Assembly: GCA_015039365.1 (NCBI GenBank) | Contig: WION01000003.1 | Coordinates: 806,001 to 870,000 of the forward strand | Direction of reading: 5' to 3' | Origin: Amanita rubescens | Taxonomy: Eukaryota; Basidiomycota; Agaricomycetes; Agaricales; Amanitaceae | Length of the DNA: 64,000 nt | In this document: piece by piece, positions 58,401 to 64,000 of the stretch | Position numbering within the stretch: the first letter of the stretch is position 1 | Layout: each line of letters begins with the position of its first letter | Position numbers and translations under genes: made by a program | The notes under the pieces: model-generated | What the model was told of the DNA's origin: nothing | Seen by the model: the letters and a program-made list of their open reading frames with translations, nothing else | Database searches by the model: none

Positions 58401-58445
58401 TCAGAGGTTTTGGATGAAGAGCTGCAACGCCAACAAGACGCATAG
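55403..58445 (+). CDS. YME1: Mitochondrial i-AAA protease YME1
   Basis: Yme1 is a hexameric ATP-dependent zinc protease of the inner membrane facing the intermembrane space. The start [20 protein letters not shown] is a mitochondrial presequence. A helical N-domain ([20 protein letters not shown]) and a membrane segment ([19 protein letters not shown]) precede the AAA domain. The AAA domain holds Walker [21 protein letters not shown] near 56645, Walker [21 protein letters not shown] near 56865 and the second region of homology with arginine fingers, [11 protein letters not shown], near 57080. The protease domain has the HExxH site as [13 protein letters not shown] near 57610 and the third metal-ligand region [13 protein letters not shown]. 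It ends EELQRQQDA. All catalytic elements are intact, so the gene appears functional. Confidence 0.95.
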
Positions 58446-59554
58446 CATTACCCTAGATCTTTACACGTTCTTAATGCTGCCATTTGGGATAGCTGTATTT
58501 AGTCCTACTCATGAGAAATAATCACAATCCACTATTTTGTTTTCACGTGGACGTATGTCGTGAAAAAAACTTTCCAGCGACAAGATGTCGAGTTTGTTGT
58601 CGATTAAAGTGGATCCTCACTCAGTTTTTTCAAACTGGCGTGGTACTACATCCCACGTTCTTGGTAAATGGCGAGACTTTCCTAATACACCGGTCAAACG
58701 ATGAACCGAACTTTGGTGGCGTGGAGATCTGCGCTTCAGCCAATGTTAGGCGATGAATTATCTCAAAAGAGATCCGCTCAATTAATAACTTTTAGCATAT
58801 GCATCCCGTGATGCTTGCTATAGAATGACATTTATGAGCCGCCACTGTTCCCGCAGTGACATTGGGCCACTCTAATCGACCAAACGGCATTTTCAACTGT
58901 GAAAATTTTGGTAAATAGGGCAAGTGCCTTGAAACTGCTGCGCATGGAGCGTGCAAGAGACCGCCAAATGGATACACGATAGTCTGTCAGGGTCGTGCTT
59001 CAGGACAAACGACGAGGATCCATGTCAGCGGCATTTGCCTGTGCAGCATGACGATCTACTATCATGGGCAACTCAACGCTTCTCACATTACGATAACCTA
59101 TACGTACCCTTAGAACTAGACCTTCCGTTTTTTCTATGACGACAAGAACAAAAAAAAAAAAGTCAGATGATTCCATACTAGTACCCGAGGAGTTGGCGGT
59201 TGAAAAATTGTTCTTGGGCAAGGTTGTAGACTCAAACTCGTTGCTAAAAAAAGACAGCCTGGGTCGTATCCGACAACAAGGATTTACAGGGAAATATAAC
59301 CTTTGTTGTGAATTTGTCCTGACATGCGGACAAGTTGAGACAAGAATAGATCTTCACGTACCTGAACCTCTACAGGTAGGTCTACATCCCGATGCATCTC
59401 CGTCATCATGGTTCCTTGAATAGCGTAGTTAGGCAAAGACAGTTTGCACGCTTGTATGGCAGTGGATTGTCCTCGGGCCGTTATGTTCTGGCTCCTTATA
59501 AAGAGCGCGGTTGGTAGCAGAGGAGGTCAGTAAACCTTCCCTGTACTACTCCCC

Positions 59555-59614
59555 AAAAAAGTGAGCTTTTTCAATCCAGCACTAGAACGTACTAGATTTC
59601 TGATAGGCGTCCAG
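59555..59614 (+). repeat. Imperfect direct repeat, unit 1
   Basis: The segment with CAATCC, AGAAC and TTCTGATAGG blocks recurs about 125 bp downstream at roughly three quarters identity by eye. Confidence 0.55.
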
Positions 59615-59682
59615 AGGGATACCCTGCAATCCCCATTGGTGCCACCCTATACCCGTGGTGCATCGGCTCCCCCCCGCTTTCC

Positions 59683-59740
59683 AGAAAGTGAGTGGGCAAT
59701 CCGGTACGAGAACTCACTGGATCTCTGATAGCCTTTCCAG
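59683..59740 (+). repeat. Imperfect direct repeat, unit 2
   Basis: AAAGTGAG, CAATCC, AGAAC-CACT and CTCTGATAG occur in the same order and spacing as in unit 1 at 59555-59614. Confidence 0.55.
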
Positions 59741-59870
59741 AAATCGAGAGGATCGACTTAATTCCATTGATACCGAAGTATATCGATTGGAACGCCTACC
59801 TCTGCCGATGATCAGTGTGTACATTCGTACCATATTCACAAAATTGCTGAAAACAGTTAAAAGAGCAGAA

Positions 59871-60128
59871 ATGTGTCACAGACTGATAGAATTTACAAAA
59901 TATTCTTGCGGATGTGTAATTTTGACTCGCCAGGGCGATGTCGATTGCTTATCACAGGAGTGTTGGAATAGTCGTTCACATTCACGCGACTGTAACCCGT
60001 GTCGATGTCGACGTTATTTTGGACAGACTGAAAGAACAACGACATCGGTATGTACAGCCAAGCTCACTAGCTCAATCCATGTTGAATCAGGTCAACAGGT
60101 TACAGAAAAGTGCTTACAATGCACCTGA
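59871..60128 (+). CDS. Small Cys-rich protein of basidiomycete type
   Basis: The protein starts MCHRLIEFTKYSCGCVILTR and continues QGDVDCLSQECWNSRSHSRD and CNPCRCRRYFGQTERTTTS. A short intron with donor GTATGTAC near 60049 joins it to VTEKCLQCT at the TGA. Paired Cys (CGC, C-x5-C, CNPC-RC, CLQC) and a His suggest zinc binding. I recall many Agaricomycete proteins opening with MC-R-L-I/V-E and a CGH-type motif, but I cannot name a function or database entry. The upstream frame is open to 59655 but has no coding character there. Its stop lies 33 bp from the convergent RAD3 stop. Confidence 0.65.
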   Translation: MCHRLIEFTKYSCGCVILTRQGDVDCLSQECWNSRSHSRDCNPCRCRRYFGQTERTTTSVCTAKLTSSIHVESGQQVTEKCLQCT

Positions 60129-60161
60129 CGGACGTGATATTCCGAAAATCCATATAGAGGA

Positions 60162-63100
60162 CTATGGTCCACCCTGTATTTCCAGATCTATCTCCATCAT
60201 CGCGCTATCGCTAATGCCTCCGTCGTCGAACTCGTCTTCTTCCATAGTTATGTCTTCCTGAACTCGTTCTGCCTCCATAGCTAGTGCCTTTTGTTTTGCT
60301 TGCGCTTTCTCTATATCTTCCAATGTCCATAATGATATCCCCGTTTGATTTTCGTTCGGGTTCTGAGATATGGTACGCATAAATAACTTTGAAAGGCTGA
60401 TCGCCATATCCGTAGACAAGTTGGACGCTGCCTCTGTGATGTATTGATTTATCCAACGAGGAAGCTTGGCCCTTTTGTCCGCCCTCGCGAATCGCTATTG
60501 TGAATGCAGCTTTGAATAAGGCCAACCTAATGTAGACGTACCTTATCGGCAAAGACCATAAGTCCCCAGTCTGTCTTACCTCGTAGTACGCGGCCGACAC
60601 ATTGGGCAGCATTACGCATGGCATCAAATCCGAGAAATTCGGATTCTCTGATTCGGTAAGCATCTCTGAGGTATTCTAGTCGAGCTTTCAATATACGGCT
60701 CTCGGTATATTGGTAAGGGACGCTGTCGAAGTTGTTACATGCGACTAGGCCATATGAAGGCACTTACCCAAACATGATGACAGAACGACCGTAATTGTGA
60801 TCAAAATCAATTCCCTCAGAAACTTTACCTCTGGCGACTGAGAGAAGCACAGCTCCACGACCGTTGTCACAAGCCTGAACATCCTGTCAGACGTGAACAC
60901 GGATATTTTTCATGCCTACCCTTCTGTAATTCTCGAGGGCTATGCTCGTCTCGTTCGCGTCTGGTGTCTCTACAAAAATAAGTTTATTTTTCCATACTTC
61001 AGTCAGAATGCCCTGATTTTCCACATCAGAAGGCATATATCAACTAAAGTTCAGAACCTACCATATCGTTCCAGGCCGCCACGATGGATTCCATGTAAAG
61101 ATAGCTAGGGAAGAATGCGACGATGCCATCAGGGACAATTTTACTGTATTCGACCAGGATGCTTCCAAAATTGCGGACTACAGCTGGATCATTTCTCACT
61201 TCGAAACGAGAGCTGATGGCGACTTGGTCGCTTCCACGCGTGATAACCTGAAAGAAGAATCAGAATCAATAGCACTTGATCATAAGGGATTCACCAATGG
61301 CAGGAAAGCATTTCTTGTAAGAGTCATTGGATATGTTTCTTGCACAACAGGAGTGAATTGGAGCATTTTTGGATACATATCCAATGGCGAAATGGTTCCT
61401 GATGTAATTACTACACTGCTAAAACGCTCAAACACCGGTTTGATGGCAAGAGAAGGATCCAGGCACCTATCAACGTCATCAATTAAGACGTCGGTCTTAT
61501 CGGCACGAAGAAATTAACGAACGTGAAATGGAAGATAGGGTTAGGCACTGTGGCATTATCGGTCTCAAATGGTTCAAGAATGAGCAAGAAGCCTATTGAC
61601 GTGTGAAAAAAATATTTGATTAAACCACTAGATTCTCACCCTTTTCGTAAGTGGCGACTAAAGTGGCGAAAAACGCCACTTTCCTCAAGGCTGCGTGCTC
61701 ATCTAGTCGACTCAACTCTAGTGTGCGAATCAATGACTGCAGTCTCTCAGAGCAGAATCTAGTCGGATATTAAATATTTGATTAGAACACATCTTAAATC
61801 AAACACACTTTAGGGGTCGTCTTTCGATGTAGGTAATATCCTTCAGATGTTGTAGAAAGGACAGAGGTGTTTCTGCCACGACGTGGAGTACCCGCATTCT
61901 GGTCTGTGAATCGTCATCGTACGTCAGTAATTTAGGTTCAACACCAAAGTTTTACCTTTAGATACTCCACAAACCGTTTTAGGAAGGCTACAAAGTGTTC
62001 GGCCTTTCTGATGTTTCCGGGAACAGCTTCATTCAGTAAGTCATCGGGTAACACTGAGAAAACTTGAGTAGCCGTTCGTTCGTCAGCTCCGCATAACTTA
62101 CGTGGATTACTCATAAATTCATCGTTATCTCTTCGCTCCGCAGCATCCTCCAAGCCTTCCACAAGCTTGGCGTATTCGTCTTGAAGTCTAGCGGCATCTG
62201 TGGTCTTGATTCTGCAACCATCAGCATAACAATACAGTTAAGGACAACGACTTACTCCTCAATCTTTTCACCGAGTCTTCCGATGCTACGCGTCGCCGAG
62301 TCCAGCATTGGACGAGTGAGGTCTATGCTTAGAGACTCTAGACAGACGTTGTCTACAGAAGCCATTCAGACTCCTGCAGGGTCCTCGAGGGGAAACATAC
62401 CGATGTTGTGGGCTTCGTCAAATACAACGATAGCATCTTTCGATAGTTCGCTCGACACTCGGTCGGCCACTTTGGGATCGAGCAAATAATGGAAGGAATA
62501 GATGACAACATCCAAGAACGGCATCTAACAATGAGCCGTAAATGACAATTGCCAAACTTGATGGACACAAAACGACGTCACCATTCGCCGTACAGCAAAG
62601 TACGGACACACCCCCTTTTCACGACCATATTCAATCACATCGGCTAGCGTCCAAATACCTGGGGGTATCAATTGACCTGGCTCCATTTTCCCTAAATTCT
62701 ATTAAACCACGTCAACCGAGTCAACTCTGCATATGAACAAACACACTTCATGCCATTCGCAAAGTGACACAGAATCTGGGTTTTCTTTCGCTTTCGCAAT
62801 CGTTGACAGACCTGTGAGATCTCGACAGCGTGCATCCACGACATCGCCTTTCTTCTCTTTCACGACCTATATTAGCATCAGCAAGTGTTGGCCGGAAGAG
62901 GATCGAAGCGCACGCACGTCAGGGTTGATGCACAAGTTCTTTCTGCTAGTTAGACCAAGGCCAGTGTACGCCAGCTCTTTCTTCTTTTGTTCCTCTGTTT
63001 CCGCGTTCGCGGCGCGGTACGCCATTAACCGTTTCAATTCTGCGAGGGCTTTTTCTATTTCTGGTACCGTTCGTGAGCAGTATATGAGTTTCCGGCGTGT

Positions 63101-63496
63101 TGGATAGAACTGCGTCCACGCGTGAGCAGGTTGGAAGCAATAAGCGAGCAATTGCTAACTTGTTGATATGAGACAATTAACGAGAATAGCGAAACGGTCT
63201 TTCCTGTTCCAGAAGGCATTTCGAGCACGCAGTGACCCTAACGCGCTAAGTCGGGATTACGGGTCATGGTATGCGCAACGTACTGTAGCATCGAGGGTCC
63301 TCTTCAGGTCACACATGTAAGCATATTGTTCTGGGTAACGGAGTCAATGGTCAGACCACTGCAGTGCAGAGGAAACGCGTTGGCATGCCTGGGTAGATAC
63401 GGTCATAAGGAAATATAATCTGGCAAGGGGCTGAGCAGTAATGAGAGGGACCATAGGGTCAAAGCTTACAGGTAGATTGTCAATAAAAAACTTCAT
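60162..63496 (-). CDS. RAD3: TFIIH DNA helicase RAD3/XPD
   Basis: Rad3/XPD is the 5'-3' helicase of TFIIH, needed for nucleotide excision repair. It begins [10 protein letters not shown]. Motif I is [20 protein letters not shown] near 63200, followed by [20 protein letters not shown]. The four iron-sulphur cysteines are visible in [26 protein letters not shown] and [11 protein letters not shown]. The DEAH box is VVFDEAHNI near 62405. The C-terminal helicase lobe has the motif VI block [20 protein letters not shown] near 60590 and [20 protein letters not shown]. The acidic tail ends [10 protein letters not shown] with TAG at 60162-60164. Many short introns are present. All catalytic and Fe-S residues that I can check are conserved. 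Confidence 0.94.
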
Positions 63497-63702
63497 GAAG
63501 AAATTACGGTGGTATTGAATATGGTACACTGACTCTAAGTACTCGCACGTCACAGTCACACAAAACTACTTGTATCGTGTGGGCACATTACACAAACATT
63601 ACAGCACCGTAAAATCTTCACCATAACAAGTCCGTAAAATTGTCCGTAAGGAGATCGTCTTTAACGTGAAACAACGAAAAGATGTATATATTGAAATTGA
63701 AA

Positions 63703-63947
63703 TCAAGCAGGGGCAGCACCGAAAGCCTGTGACTCTGCCTTAATGGTTTGGATAAATTGAGATGAACTTTGCATGAAGTGAGTAGATGAGCAGATTCCGG
63801 TGTAAAATCAACCTACCCAAGGCCTTGAGTACTGTAACCGTCGTTGGGTGAAACACCGGTTGAGCTCTGAACGTTGCCAACTTGTGTTTGGCCGCTCGGT
63901 GTTGAAACTGGTGTTCCCGGTTGAACCGACAGGCCACCTTGACCCCA
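63703..63947 (-). CDS. 3' end of a gene running off the right edge, product unknown
   Basis: Two exons are visible on the minus strand, 63817-63947 and 63703-63766, joined across a 50-nt GTAGGT-AAAG intron. They encode a Gly/Ser/Thr/Gln-rich segment (WGQGGLSVQPGTPVSTPSGQ, TQVGNVQSSTGVSPNDGYST) ending SSQFIQTIKAESQAFGAAPA. An acceptor CATAG at 63948 shows the coding sequence continues beyond the window. The tail is not distinctive enough to name the protein. Confidence 0.6.
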
Positions 63948-64000
63948 CTATGAATATCGACATGTCAGTATGTTGTTCGCAGTGCCGAGTGAGACACTTA

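Larger units (their letters stand above)
58446..59870. other. Gene-poor intergenic stretch
   Basis: This 1425 bp interval between YME1 and the Cys-rich gene is the longest in the window without a supported gene. It includes a 12-base A run at 59150-59161 and an open stretch of 95 codons at 59136-59423 without recognisable similarity. The right third (59555-59740) contains an imperfect direct duplication. It probably holds the promoter of the downstream gene. Confidence 0.5.

Noticed and set aside
59136..59423. A 95-codon plus-strand frame in the 1.4 kb spacer
   Set aside because: It begins next to a 12-base A run and has no similarity I recognise and no splice support.
1..64000. Search by eye for CRISPR arrays, rRNA, transposase or integrase genes and additional tRNAs
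   Set aside because: None seen. One tRNA and no regular short repeats were found.

Overview
The window is a gene-dense piece of a fungal nuclear genome, most likely from a mushroom-forming basidiomycete (Agaricomycetes-type). The grounds are protein-coding genes split by many 45-60 nt GT-AG introns, intergenic spacers often under 100 bp, fungal versions of housekeeping proteins (i-AAA protease, PIK1, KRE2-type mannosyltransferases, conventional kinesin with an IAK tail), and a small Cys-rich protein of a type I associate with Agaricomycetes. I see no transposon, CRISPR array, plasmid or phage gene. Species cannot be named from the sequence. Coordinates marked as CDS span first to last coding base and include introns.

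Layout. 1-4982 (+) is the 3' part of a very large helical-repeat protein I do not recognise, and its first 1.4 kb has several apparent frame breaks. Next come DPM2 (-), TRS120/TRAPPC9 (+), VPS55 (-), a kinesin-5 (-), ELF1 (+), a conventional kinesin (+), a Pumilio/PUF protein (+) and SEC16 (+). OST3/6 (-) and PIK1 (+) share a 54 bp divergent promoter. Two tandem GT15 mannosyltransferases (-) follow, then TOM40 (+) and an intron-containing tRNA-Ile(UAU). After that lie a CCCH-like/coiled-coil protein (-), NUR1 (-), a membrane-anchored coiled-coil protein (+), mitochondrial PheRS (+), MGE1 (-), a stand-alone methylene-THF dehydrogenase/cyclohydrolase (+), a PMP3-like protein with a long tail (-) and a four-finger C2H2 factor (+). 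The right end holds FBP1 (+), an acidic/basic nuclear protein (+), a GCIP-like protein (-), YME1 (+), a 1.4 kb gene-poor stretch, a small Cys-rich protein (+), RAD3/XPD (-) and the 3' end of one more gene (-).

How the genes relate. There is no metabolic cluster. A secretory theme recurs but is not contiguous: DPM2 supports dolichol-phosphate-mannose synthesis, OST3/6 belongs to oligosaccharyltransferase, the two GT15 enzymes extend mannose chains in the Golgi, SEC16 organises COPII exit sites, TRS120 and VPS55 act in Golgi/endosome traffic, and PIK1 makes Golgi PI4P. Mitochondrial housekeeping is also well represented (TOM40, MGE1, YME1, mt-PheRS). Divergent pairs with 50-115 bp between start codons probably share promoters.

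Points of interest are mostly architectural. They include a start codon alone in its exon (DPM2), a 5-nt microexon (conventional kinesin), a probable GC-AG intron (PUF gene), abutting convergent stop codons, a 23-bp perfect inverted repeat upstream of TOM40, a free-standing folate D/C enzyme, and homopolymer-associated frame breaks in two genes. I found no convincing previously undescribed system.
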